64,000 nt of DNA from Bacteroidota bacterium (GTDB lineage: Bacteria > Bacteroidota > Bacteroidia > UKL13-3). Positions 9,324-18,197 of this stretch are shown in pieces. The notes beneath the pieces are model-generated. The model made no database searches. It saw nothing but the letters and a program-made list of their open reading frames with translations, and was not told where the DNA came from. The position numbers and the translations under genes are program-made. The first letter of the stretch is position 1; every line of letters starts with the position of its first letter. Where the stretch lies: positions 186,001 through 250,000 of the forward strand of contig JAIXWW010000019.1 in NCBI GenBank assembly GCA_027491085.1. The letters are read 5' to 3'.

Positions 9324-9341
9324 TATATGATTTTTTATTTT

Positions 9342-9456
9342 ATTAACCGCAAAGATCGCCAAGTTGTTTCGCTAAGGTCACAAAGTTTTTTCGCAAAGTT
9401 CTCAAAAGCTTTCTTCGTGCTCTTTGCGTATTCTCTTCGTGTTCTTTGCGGTTAAT
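9342..9456. repeat. 115 bp intergenic element with perfect 14 bp inverted ends
   Basis: ATTAACCGCAAAGA (9342-9355) and TCTTTGCGGTTAAT (9443-9456); internal direct repeats CTTCGTGCTCTTTGCG (9413) and CTTCGTGTTCTTTGCG (9435). Confidence 0.75.
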
Positions 9457-9467
9457 CTTCTTAACTA

Positions 9468-9866
9468 TTAGTTTTCTATTTTATTAGCGACTCTTTTAAG
9501 TCCATTTTTTAAAAGAGTTACATTAAAGTTTATCAAAAGACCTAGTCTAAAATCGCCTATTTTTAAATAAGTTAATGTTTGTGCTAAATCAACATCGTTT
9601 AAGGCTTCTTTTGACTTTACTTCTATTACCAATTTTTTCTCTACTAGTAAATCTATTCTATATCCAATTTCTAGCTTAACCTCTTCATAAATTAAAGGCA
9701 TTGGCTTTTCTTTTTCAACAAATAAACCAGCTTTTATCAATTCATAACATAAGCATTCTTTGTATGCTGATTCCAATAAGCCAGGTCCTAATGCTTTATG
9801 AACCTTGATTGCACAACCAATTACTTTGTTAGCAACTTCTTCTATATTTACATTACTTTCAACCAT
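9468..9866 (-). CDS. GxxExxY protein, PD-(D/E)XK nuclease-like superfamily
   Basis: IGCAIKVHKALGPGLLESAYKECL (GxxExxY = GLLESAY); YRIDLLVEKKLVIEVKSKE (D ... ExK). Confidence 0.9.
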   Translation of the reverse strand: MVESNVNIEEVANKVIGCAIKVHKALGPGLLESAYKECLCYELIKAGLFVEKEKPMPLIYEEVKLEIGYRIDLLVEKKLVIEVKSKEALNDVDLAQTLTYLKIGDFRLGLLINFNVTLLKNGLKRVANKIEN

Positions 9867-9868
9867 AC

Positions 9869-9887
9869 AATCTGCGGAATCAGCGGC
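9869..9887. repeat. Right imperfect terminal inverted repeat of candidate GxxExxY cassette
   Basis: AATCTGCGGAATCAGCGGC, inverted relative to 9305-9323 (15/19). Confidence 0.55.
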
Positions 9888-11219
9888 TTATATCTTTTTC
9901 TCTATTTCTTGTTCTAGCAATTCAACCAATTCCGGAATTTTAATTCTTTCAGCTATGTCATCGGCAAATGCGTTTAATAACATTTTCCTAGCCACATCTG
10001 CAGGAATTCCTCTGCTTCTTAAGTAGAACATAGGTTCTTCATCTAATTGACCAATTGTGGCACCATGTGTACATTTTACATCATCAGCAAAAATTTCTAA
10101 CTGTGGTTTGGTATTTACAGTTGCTTCATTGCTCAATAAAATATTTTGATTGCGTTGGTAAGCATTGGTTTTTTGCGCATCTAAATGCACCATAATTTTT
10201 CCATTAAATACCGCCACCGATTTATCCATCATAATGCCTTTGTATAACTCATCGCTGTGGCAGTTTGGGAAAGCGTGGTCAACACGAGTGTGGTTATCAA
10301 CTAACTCTGTTCCATGAGGCATGTACAATCCATACAATAAACTATTGCAGTTTTGTCCGTTCATAAAAAAATGCAAGTTGTTACGCACCAAAGTGCCACT
10401 TAATGTTAAAGTTACGTGGTTAATATTGGTGTTTGCTTCTTGAAAAATTTGGGTAAAATTATTGTGGTAACTTTCGCCTTCTTGGTTTTGAATTTTATAA
10501 TGTTCTATATGCGCATTTTCATTTGCATAAACTTCATTAACCACATTGGTAAACGAAGGATTATTGCCAACGGCATAAAAAGTTTCAACCAAAGTTAGCG
10601 AAGCACTTTTTTCTACAATTATTAAATTGCGCGGTTGGCACAATACATTTACATCGGTTGAATCCGCAATATTAACAATGATAACAGGATTAGTTATTGT
10701 TTTATTATTGGGTACATATATAAAAGCTCCATCGCTTAATAAAGCAGTATTCATGGCATTTAAGCCTTGTCCTTCAATGGGTGCATATTTGCCAAAGTGT
10801 TTGTTAAACAATTCGCTATGAGCTGTTTTTGCTTTGGCTAAAGTAGAAATAACAATGCTTTCGTCAGTTTCAATAATTGTTGAAAGTTCTGGTCTAAAAC
10901 TTCCGTTCACAAAAACCAATTTATTAGCTGTTAGGTCTTTTAAAAATGCGTGCGATAACATCAATTCTGTTTCAATGGTACTTTCGCAAGTTGATTGAAA
11001 CGACTGATTGGTAATGTTTTTAAGATTGGTATATTTCCATTCCTCGTTTTTGGTGGTAGGAAAACCAACTTTTTCAAATTCAGCAAAAGCTTCTTCACGC
11101 TTCAAAAAGAAATCACTTTTCTCTGCTTGATTTTTGTATAAATTAAACTCTGCTTTTATATTTTCTACTAACATTATTTCTCTATAAATTCTAAATTCGA
11201 ATAACGAAATTCGAAACAT
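9888..11219 (-). CDS. sufD: Fe-S cluster assembly protein SufD
   Basis: PTTKNEEWKYTNL, GTELVDNHTRVDHAFPNCHSDELYKGIMMDKSVAVFNGKIMV, CTHGATIGQLDEEPMFYLRSRGI. Start is probably the internal Met of MLVENIKAEF. Confidence 0.93.
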   Translation of the reverse strand: MFRISLFEFRIYREIMLVENIKAEFNLYKNQAEKSDFFLKREEAFAEFEKVGFPTTKNEEWKYTNLKNITNQSFQSTCESTIETELMLSHAFLKDLTANKLVFVNGSFRPELSTIIETDESIVISTLAKAKTAHSELFNKHFGKYAPIEGQGLNAMNTALLSDGAFIYVPNNKTITNPVIIVNIADSTDVNVLCQPRNLIIVEKSASLTLVETFYAVGNNPSFTNVVNEVYANENAHIEHYKIQNQEGESYHNNFTQIFQEANTNINHVTLTLSGTLVRNNLHFFMNGQNCNSLLYGLYMPHGTELVDNHTRVDHAFPNCHSDELYKGIMMDKSVAVFNGKIMVHLDAQKTNAYQRNQNILLSNEATVNTKPQLEIFADDVKCTHGATIGQLDEEPMFYLRSRGIPADVARKMLLNAFADDIAERIKIPELVELLEQEIEKKI

Positions 11220-11306
11220 TTTAAATAAATTTTTGACTTAAAATTCTTTACTCAACTTTAATATTTTAAAAAATATTTCGTGCTTCGAATTTTAAATTTC
11301 GAATTT

Positions 11307-12065
11307 TTATGAATTAGCTTCTACTTCTTGTTTAATCCAGTCGTAGCCTTTTTCTTCCAATTCTTTAGCTAAGCTTGCATCGCCACTTTTTACAATGCGG
11401 CCTTTGTATAATACGTGTACAAAATCAGGAACTATATAATCCAACAAGCGTTGATAATGCGTAATTACAATAAACGAACGCTCTTTGTTACGCAATTTAT
11501 TTACACCTTCCGACACCAAACGCAATGCATCAATATCTAATCCTGAATCGGTTTCATCTAAAATACCTAATTTAGGTTCAAGCATGGCCATTTGGAAAAT
11601 TTCGTTACGTTTTTTCTCACCACCACTAAAACCTTCGTTTAACGAACGGCTGGTTAGTGATTTATCCATTTCAACTAGTTCCATTTTTTCGCGCATCATT
11701 TTCAAAAAGTCGGTAGCTTCCATTGGCTCTAAACCTTGGTATTTGCGCTTTTCGTTGATAGCTGTTTTTAGGAAATTAGCATTGCTTACACCTGGAATTT
11801 CAATTGGGTATTGAAAAGCTAAAAATACACCTTCACGTGCTCTATCTTCTGGGCTTAATTCTAATAAATCTTTGCCATCAAAGTCAACAGTTCCTTCGGT
11901 TACTTCGTAATCTGCTCTACCAGCCAATACAGCCGATAGCGTACTTTTACCCGCACCATTTGGTCCCATGATTGCATGCACTTCGCCTGCTTTTACTTCA
12001 AGGTTTAATCCGTTTAGAATTTTTTTACCTTCTATTTCTGCTTTTAGATTTTTTATTGATAACAT
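11307..12065 (-). CDS. sufC: Fe-S cluster assembly ATPase SufC
   Basis: [52 protein letters not shown]. Confidence 0.96.
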   Translation of the reverse strand: MLSIKNLKAEIEGKKILNGLNLEVKAGEVHAIMGPNGAGKSTLSAVLAGRADYEVTEGTVDFDGKDLLELSPEDRAREGVFLAFQYPIEIPGVSNANFLKTAINEKRKYQGLEPMEATDFLKMMREKMELVEMDKSLTSRSLNEGFSGGEKKRNEIFQMAMLEPKLGILDETDSGLDIDALRLVSEGVNKLRNKERSFIVITHYQRLLDYIVPDFVHVLYKGRIVKSGDASLAKELEEKGYDWIKQEVEANS

Positions 12066-12074
12066 ATTTTGCTT

Positions 12075-12103
12075 TTGGCAACTGGCCTCTGGCTTCTAGC
12101 CAA
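12075..12103. repeat. Heptad-type repeat R4 (sufB-sufC intergenic)
   Basis: TT GGCAACT GGCCTCT GGCTTCT AGCCAA. Confidence 0.75.
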
Positions 12104-12143
12104 ACACCGTTAACTTTTATATTTTTACTATTAATTATTTTTT

Positions 12144-12175
12144 GCCAGAGGCTAGAAGCTAGCCGCCAGCGGCCA
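12144..12175. repeat. Heptad-type repeat R5 (sufB-sufC intergenic, inverted relative to R4)
   Basis: GCCAGAGGCTAGAAGCTAGCCGCCAGCGGCCA; reverse complement reads as GGCCGCT GGCGGCT AGCTTCT AGCCTCT GGC. Confidence 0.75.
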
Positions 12176-12176
12176 T

Positions 12177-13628
12177 TTATCCAACTGAACCTTCCAAACT
12201 TACCGCTAAAAGCTTTTGTGCTTCTACTGCAAATTCCATTGGTAATTGATTTAGAACTTCTTTACAGAAACCGTTTACAATTAATCCAATAGCTTCTTCT
12301 GTGCCTATGCCTCGTTGGTTGCAATAGAAAATTTGATCTTCACCTATTTTACTTGTACTTGCTTCATGTTCTACTGTGGCAGTATTATTGCTAATTTCTA
12401 GGTAAGGAAAAGTGTGCGCTCCGCTTCTGCTGCCTATTAACATACTATCGCATTGGGTATGGTTACGGGCATTTTCAGCTTTTTTGTTTACTTTTACTAA
12501 ACCACGATAAGTATTGTGTGATTTTCCTGCTGAAATCCCTTTTGATACAATTCTACTTTTGGTGTTTTTTCCAATGTGAATCATTTTGGTTCCAGTATCG
12601 GCTTGTTGCATATTATTGGTAACAGCTACCGAGAAAAACTCTCCGTTTGAGTAATCGCCTTTTAAAATGCAGCTTGGGTATTTCCAAGTAATGGCACTTC
12701 CTGTTTCTACTTGTGTCCAGCTAATTTTGGAGTGAGCACCTTCACAACTTCCACGTTTGGTAACAAAATTATAAATCCCTCCTTTTCCGTCTTTATCACC
12801 AGGATACCAGTTTTGAACAGTTGAGTATTTAATTTCTGCTTTTTCCATGGCAACTAATTCTACCACAGCTGCGTGCAATTGGTTTTCATCTCGCATAGGA
12901 GCGGTACAACCTTCTAAATAACTTACATAACTGTTATCGTCTGCAATGATTAAAGTACGCTCAAACTGACCGGTATTTTCAGCATTAATACGGAAATAAG
13001 TAGATAATTCCATAGGGCAACGAACACCTTTTGGGATATAAACAAAACTTCCATCGCTGAATACTGCTGCATTTAAAGCTGAAAAGTAATTATCGGTATA
13101 TGGAACAACCGAACCAATGTATTTTTTTACTAATTCAGGATGCTCGTGTAAAGCTTCACTGATGGCGCAAAAAATGACACCTTTTTCGGCTAATTGGTCT
13201 TTAAATGTGGTGGCAATTGAAACTGAATCGAAAACAGCATCAACAGCTACGCCTGTTAAGCGTTTTTGTTCGGTAAGGCTGATTCCTAATTTTTCGAAAG
13301 TTTTTAGTAATTCAGGGTCAACTTGGTCTAAACTATCTAATTTTATTTTTTCTTTAGGAGCAGCGTAGTATATAATTTTCTGATAATCAATAGGGGCAAG
13401 TTTAAAGTTTTGCCAATTAGGTTCTTCTAAGGTTAACCAATAACGGTAAGCTTTTAAGCGCCACTCTAGCATCCATTCTGGCTCATTTTTTTTAGCCGAA
13501 ATAAACCTAACAATGTCTTCGCTTAAACCCATTGGGGCCGAATCCATTTCTATATCGGTTGTAAATCCGTATTTGTATTCTTGACTAACTACTTGGTCAA
13601 TTATATCAACTTCTTGTGTATCAGACAT
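12177..13628 (-). CDS. sufB: Fe-S cluster assembly protein SufB
   Basis: [62 protein letters not shown]-type C-terminal motif. Confidence 0.96.
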   Translation of the reverse strand: MSDTQEVDIIDQVVSQEYKYGFTTDIEMDSAPMGLSEDIVRFISAKKNEPEWMLEWRLKAYRYWLTLEEPNWQNFKLAPIDYQKIIYYAAPKEKIKLDSLDQVDPELLKTFEKLGISLTEQKRLTGVAVDAVFDSVSIATTFKDQLAEKGVIFCAISEALHEHPELVKKYIGSVVPYTDNYFSALNAAVFSDGSFVYIPKGVRCPMELSTYFRINAENTGQFERTLIIADDNSYVSYLEGCTAPMRDENQLHAAVVELVAMEKAEIKYSTVQNWYPGDKDGKGGIYNFVTKRGSCEGAHSKISWTQVETGSAITWKYPSCILKGDYSNGEFFSVAVTNNMQQADTGTKMIHIGKNTKSRIVSKGISAGKSHNTYRGLVKVNKKAENARNHTQCDSMLIGSRSGAHTFPYLEISNNTATVEHEASTSKIGEDQIFYCNQRGIGTEEAIGLIVNGFCKEVLNQLPMEFAVEAQKLLAVSLEGSVG

Positions 13629-13657
13629 TTTCTAACTTTTGTTTAAGTTTAGGGTGG

Positions 13658-13665
13658 CAAATTTA
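13658..13665 (-). promoter_or_regulatory. Candidate Bacteroidota -7 element for sufB
   Basis: Minus strand reads TAAATTTG (TAnnTTTG), about 30 nt upstream of the sufB ATG; no convincing -33 TTTG. Confidence 0.45.
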
Positions 13666-13763
13666 AACTAAATAATGAAACTATTTATATTTAGTCTAAA
13701 TAGAAATACAAAAAAAGTACACAAGTGTTTTACAAACTGATTAAGTTTTGCGATTAAGTTCGA

Positions 13764-13791
13764 AGTACTTAGTTTTTAGTACTTAGTTTTT
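13764..13791. repeat. Perfect tandem duplication of a 14-mer
   Basis: AGTACTTAGTTTTT x2. Confidence 0.85.
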
Positions 13792-13856
13792 GGGTTTCTT
13801 GGTTGCGAGTTTTAATCATTAACAATTCATTGTTCTTAATTCATAATTCAATCCAT

Positions 13857-13983
13857 GCGTAAGGGATAGCAGCGGAAATCCTTTTTTGTTTTGGATTTGT
13901 GAATTGGGCAAAAAAGATTGGAGCGAATAGCCCGACCCATTTTGGCTTGCAATGGCCATAGAATTGGGCCAAATGGCTTACGC
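13857..13983 (+). ncRNA. Candidate structured RNA / conserved intergenic element (strand uncertain)
   Basis: Nested complementarity: GCGTAAG (13857-13863) with CTTACGC (13977-13983); AAATCC-ttttttgtttt-GGATTT; GGGC ... GCCC; CCATTTTGGC with GCCAAATGG. Contains GGGATAGCAGCGGAAATCC ... GAATAGCCCGACCC. Confidence 0.55.
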
Positions 13984-14095
13984 CCAAAAATAAATTTTAA
14001 AATTGAAGTAAGTGGCTAATATGTATTTAATTAAAAAAACGGTAGGCAATTTAGTAGCTTTATTTATATTTGCCGATTAATTAAAAACACAAAAC

Positions 14096-14746
14096 ATGCT
14101 ACATAAAGAAGGAAAAGCTACCATATTAATTACACTATTAGGATTATTTGCCTTAAATTTTGCCATTAGTTTTACTGAAATTAACTGGCTAATCAATACC
14201 ATTTTAGGTTTATCGGTAGTATTTTTAATTATTATTCTTCAATTTTTTAGAAACCCAACTGTTACTGTTACTCAAAACGAAAATCATGTTATTTGCCCTG
14301 CCGATGGAAAAGTGGTGGTAATTGAAGAAGTAATGGAAACTGAATATTACAACGAAAAAAGATTACAGGTTTCGGTATTTATGAGCCCTTTTAATGTGCA
14401 TGTAAACCGCAACCCAATTGGTGGTTTGGTAAAATATTTTAAATACCATCCGGGTTTATATTTAGTGGCTTGGCATCCAAAATCGTCAACCGAAAATGAG
14501 CGTACCACAACTGTAATTGAAAAACCAAATGGTGTTTCGGTATTGTTCCGCCAAATTGCGGGTGCTTTGGCTAAACGAATTGTTTGGTATGTAAAAGAAG
14601 GACAACAAGCGGAGCAAGGTGCTGAAATGGGTTTTATTAAATTTGGTTCAAGGGTTGATTTGTATTTGCCTTTAGATGCTAAAATAAATGTTACGTTAAA
14701 TCAAGTGGTTAAAGGCGGTAAAACCGTAATTGCTGAGATTAAATAA
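14096..14746 (+). CDS. Phosphatidylserine decarboxylase family protein
   Basis: FFRNPT, VICPADGKVV, VFMSPFNVHVNRNPIGG, MGFIKFGSRVDLYLP (GS self-cleavage site). Confidence 0.9.
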   Translation: MLHKEGKATILITLLGLFALNFAISFTEINWLINTILGLSVVFLIIILQFFRNPTVTVTQNENHVICPADGKVVVIEEVMETEYYNEKRLQVSVFMSPFNVHVNRNPIGGLVKYFKYHPGLYLVAWHPKSSTENERTTTVIEKPNGVSVLFRQIAGALAKRIVWYVKEGQQAEQGAEMGFIKFGSRVDLYLPLDAKINVTLNQVVKGGKTVIAEIK

Positions 14747-14784
14747 GGTTAGGTCTTAGTAAATTAAACTCTATACTAAGTTGA

Positions 14785-14882
14785 GTCATTCCGCAGTCCC
14801 GCTTTTCGGGATTGCTAAAAATAGTTGATGGTTAGTTAATGGAAAGTAATCTTTAATTTAAAGAAGATGCTTACAGCATGAC
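14785..14882. repeat. GTCAT...ATGAC-ended intergenic element, degenerate
   Basis: Starts GTCATTCCGCAGTCCCGCTTTTCGGGATTGC and ends AAGAAGATGCTTACAGCATGAC. Confidence 0.5.
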
Positions 14883-14894
14883 CCTTTTATATAA

Positions 14895-15968
14895 TTGATT
14901 TCAAAAATTTTGAACAAAATAGATATACGCGAACTTACGCTTGACGAATTAAAAGACATTTTTGTAAAAAAAGGTCAGCCTGCTTTTAGGGGTAAGCAAG
15001 TGTATGAATGGCTTTGGAAAAAGTCGGCTACCAGTTTTGACGAAATGAGCAATCTTTCCATCGAACTGCGTAATCTGCTGAACGAAGAGTTTTGTATCAA
15101 TCATATAAAAGTTCAAGATAAACAGGTTAGTGAAGATAGAACGATAAAAAGTAGTTTTAGGCTTCATGATGGATTTTTGGTAGAAGGAGTTTTAATTCCG
15201 GCCGAAGATAGAATGACGGCTTGTGTGAGCAGTCAAGTGGGTTGTAGTTTAACATGTAAATTTTGTGCTACAGGCACCATGAAACGTGAGCGTAATTTAA
15301 CGCCTGCCGAAATTTACGACCAAGTAGTTCATATAAAAAATTGGGCTCAAAATCATTACGGAAAACCATTGACCAATATCGTTTTTATGGGCATGGGCGA
15401 GCCATTGTTAAATTACAGCAATGTAATGGCGGCCATTAAAAAAATTACTTTACCCGAAGGTTTGGGTATGAGTAATGAGCGCATAACAGTTAGTACTGCC
15501 GGTATTGCCAAAATGATAGAAAAGTTGGGCGATGATAATGTAAAGTTCCGTTTGGCACTTTCGCTACATGCAGCAAGCGATGAAAAGCGCAATATGATAA
15601 TGCCGATTAACGAAAGCAACAGTTTGGAAGCTGTTGGTAAGGCATTGCAACATTTTTACAATAAAACCAAAAGCCGCATTACCTTTGAATACATAGCTTT
15701 TAAAGATTTTAACGAAAGCATTGAAGATGCTAAAATGTTGCTTAAATTCTGCAAAAAAGTTCCTGCTAAAGTTAACGTAATAGAATATAACCCTACTGGT
15801 GATGGTCAGTTTGAAAAAGCTGATAGCAAAAAAATAGATGCTTTTTGTGCCTATTTAGAGAAAAATGGAGTGAAAGCTACCGTGCGCAGAAGCCGTGGTA
15901 AAGACATAGATGCAGCTTGCGGCCAGTTAGCCAATAAAAAACACGATGATGCTTTGATGGAAGGGTAA
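14895..15968 (+). CDS. rlmN: 23S rRNA (adenine2503-C2)-methyltransferase RlmN
   Basis: CVSSQVGCSLTCKFCATG, NIVFMGMGEPLLN, YNPTGDGQFEKAD. Confidence 0.95.
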   Translation: MISKILNKIDIRELTLDELKDIFVKKGQPAFRGKQVYEWLWKKSATSFDEMSNLSIELRNLLNEEFCINHIKVQDKQVSEDRTIKSSFRLHDGFLVEGVLIPAEDRMTACVSSQVGCSLTCKFCATGTMKRERNLTPAEIYDQVVHIKNWAQNHYGKPLTNIVFMGMGEPLLNYSNVMAAIKKITLPEGLGMSNERITVSTAGIAKMIEKLGDDNVKFRLALSLHAASDEKRNMIMPINESNSLEAVGKALQHFYNKTKSRITFEYIAFKDFNESIEDAKMLLKFCKKVPAKVNVIEYNPTGDGQFEKADSKKIDAFCAYLEKNGVKATVRRSRGKDIDAACGQLANKKHDDALMEG

Positions 15969-16362
15969 AAGTAATTTTGAATTTTGAATGCTGAATTTTG
16001 AATGATAATCACGCAAGGAGTGAATGAATGTTTAACGTTTAATAATTCTATACACTTTAACAAAAAGCCATCAACAGCAATCGTTCGGGAATGTCATTTT
16101 GAGCTTAGAGAAGCAATCTCGGGTGAGCAGGTGAGCATATGTCTTTCATAACTTTAGATTACTCGTTCCAAGCAACACCGAATACGCTGGCAACTTGTAT
16201 AATTGTCTCTTACACTTTAGCAATTTCAGTGTAAACAGTTTTGAATTTGAGAATATAAAACAACAATTATCGGACTGAAAGAAGTTTTTGATAAATAAGT
16301 GTTAATATAGATTACATCTTGGAGGCTTTAGTTTCAATAGCTTAATCTTTTAGAAATTCCAG

Positions 16363-18003
16363 TTACTCTTTAAGCAATTTTTGACTATAATTTCCGAAAT
16401 TAGTTTTAAACAAAACAGTATAATGACCTTTACTTAAAATGGTTAAATCAATTATTAGTTCGTTGTTTTTGTGAATTTCTGTGTTCTCCAATTTATAAAC
16501 TTCTTTGCCCAATCCATCAATTATGGTTAATTCAAAATGGTTTGTTTTTAGCGCCTCATAATTGATTACTACCTTGTTATTAACCGGATTTGGAAATACT
16601 TTTAAAAGCTCACTATTAACTTCATTAATTCCTAGAGGCCATTGGCCAACCGTTATGTTAATTCCTTTTGTAGAATAAGCTTTTTTAGGACAATTTCTAT
16701 CTGTTCCAGTTACTGTAAACGTATGTGGTTGGGTTCTAATAGCATTTACAGGTGGTGTCCAACAAAATTTAAAACTATCTGCTTTGGGTCCGTTTATATT
16801 TCTTTGTTCTAATATATAATTTCGAGTAAAACTTGCGTTTGCCATTACATTATTATTTAAACCCGGGTTATTCCATTTTAATTCTGTTGTATCTGCTTCA
16901 ACTGGTGGATTTGTAGTGGTATCTGCTTGGTCCTCCGCTACTATGTCTAAACAAATTTGTTTGCCTTGTGCAACATAAAAACTTTGTAATCCTTTATTCC
17001 ATATGCCATCTTTATAAATTTTAATTATTGGCACTTTATTGGTTTTACAAACAGTTGTAGTATTAATCTGTAAATCTCTATAAGTAATACCAACAAGCGT
17101 ATTTACATTGTTAATTTTTCGCCATTGCGAAACTTCCATATTGATATTTGCCACAAAAACACCCAATGGCCTAAAACCAATATTACCTGTTAATGGGTCT
17201 ATAGTTAAGTCAAGTGAATTGGGGCTAGGTGGTCCATAATAGGGAAATGGATATTTTTCGGAATAAGGTGCAACAAAATTAACCGGAACTCCTTTAGCCT
17301 TGTAGTTGGGCACTATTTTATAGCTTAATGAATCTCCATCGGGATCAATGGGGTTTAATTCAAAAATATAATCAATACCAGAACAAATGGTAGCCAAGGC
17401 ATCATTGGAAAAAGTAGGAGATGAATTTACCAAACATTTGTTAATAATACATTCAGTATAAAATGATTCAGGTAAAAAAGTGGTAAGCGATTTATTTCTA
17501 TTATTTCCACTTATAGAAAGTGCTACATTACAGCAGTTTGATGGCACTGAACTTAAATCAACTAATCCTTCAAAAATATAAACTTCAACTCCCACACTAA
17601 AAGTTCCTGGCCTTCGAGTATTGCAGTTGGTACAAATAGATTTATTCTTTTCGCAATTTTGAAACTCAACAATGTCATAACCATTAGCAATACCTGGAAC
17701 AATATTTAAATTAAAGTCACCATAATTAATACCCTCAAATCCTTTGTCTACTCCAATAATGGCCGTAGTAAAACCTGCATTGTTTAAATTACAGCCACTA
17801 GTAGTTCCATTAGGAAAAGGTATTTCACAACCAGTGCATAATGCCTCCGCAGAACAATCTCTGTATACTTTTACCGTTATCTTATAAATATTTTTATTGG
17901 AGGTAGCTTGGTAGCTCATATCACATGCATTGATTTGAGCAGCTTCGCAATTGCTTAATCCTAAAAATAAAAATATAATTACATTGGTAAAAAGATTTTT
18001 CAT
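16363..18003 (-). CDS. Secreted hypothetical protein with T9SS type A sorting domain
   Basis: N-terminal hydrophobic signal; C-terminal LKVFPNPVNNKVVINYE...KGHYTVLFKTNFGNYSQKLLKE. Confidence 0.8.
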   Translation of the reverse strand: MKNLFTNVIIFLFLGLSNCEAAQINACDMSYQATSNKNIYKITVKVYRDCSAEALCTGCEIPFPNGTTSGCNLNNAGFTTAIIGVDKGFEGINYGDFNLNIVPGIANGYDIVEFQNCEKNKSICTNCNTRRPGTFSVGVEVYIFEGLVDLSSVPSNCCNVALSISGNNRNKSLTTFLPESFYTECIINKCLVNSSPTFSNDALATICSGIDYIFELNPIDPDGDSLSYKIVPNYKAKGVPVNFVAPYSEKYPFPYYGPPSPNSLDLTIDPLTGNIGFRPLGVFVANINMEVSQWRKINNVNTLVGITYRDLQINTTTVCKTNKVPIIKIYKDGIWNKGLQSFYVAQGKQICLDIVAEDQADTTTNPPVEADTTELKWNNPGLNNNVMANASFTRNYILEQRNINGPKADSFKFCWTPPVNAIRTQPHTFTVTGTDRNCPKKAYSTKGINITVGQWPLGINEVNSELLKVFPNPVNNKVVINYEALKTNHFELTIIDGLGKEVYKLENTEIHKNNELIIDLTILSKGHYTVLFKTNFGNYSQKLLKE

Positions 18004-18197
18004 AATTAAATGAATTGTATATACGAACTTAAATAATTCATTTTAATTAAATACTTAAAAATTACTCACTAATGATATCGACTACTTGAAAATAATTTCC
18101 TTTTTAGTTGTAAACCTAGCATATTGTATATCATCATATTATTTAAACATAAGTTTAAAACAAATAAATGGTTTAGGTGCTTATCATCTTATTATAT

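Noticed and set aside
11972-12292. 106 aa plus-strand ORF across the sufC start and sufB end
   Set aside because: Antisense to two clear suf genes and running through the repeat region; Leu-rich composition is a by-product of reading these genes backwards.
15970-16005. TGAATTTTGAATGC-TGAATTTTGAATGA tandem
   Set aside because: AT-rich low-complexity sequence common in such genomes; likely slippage.
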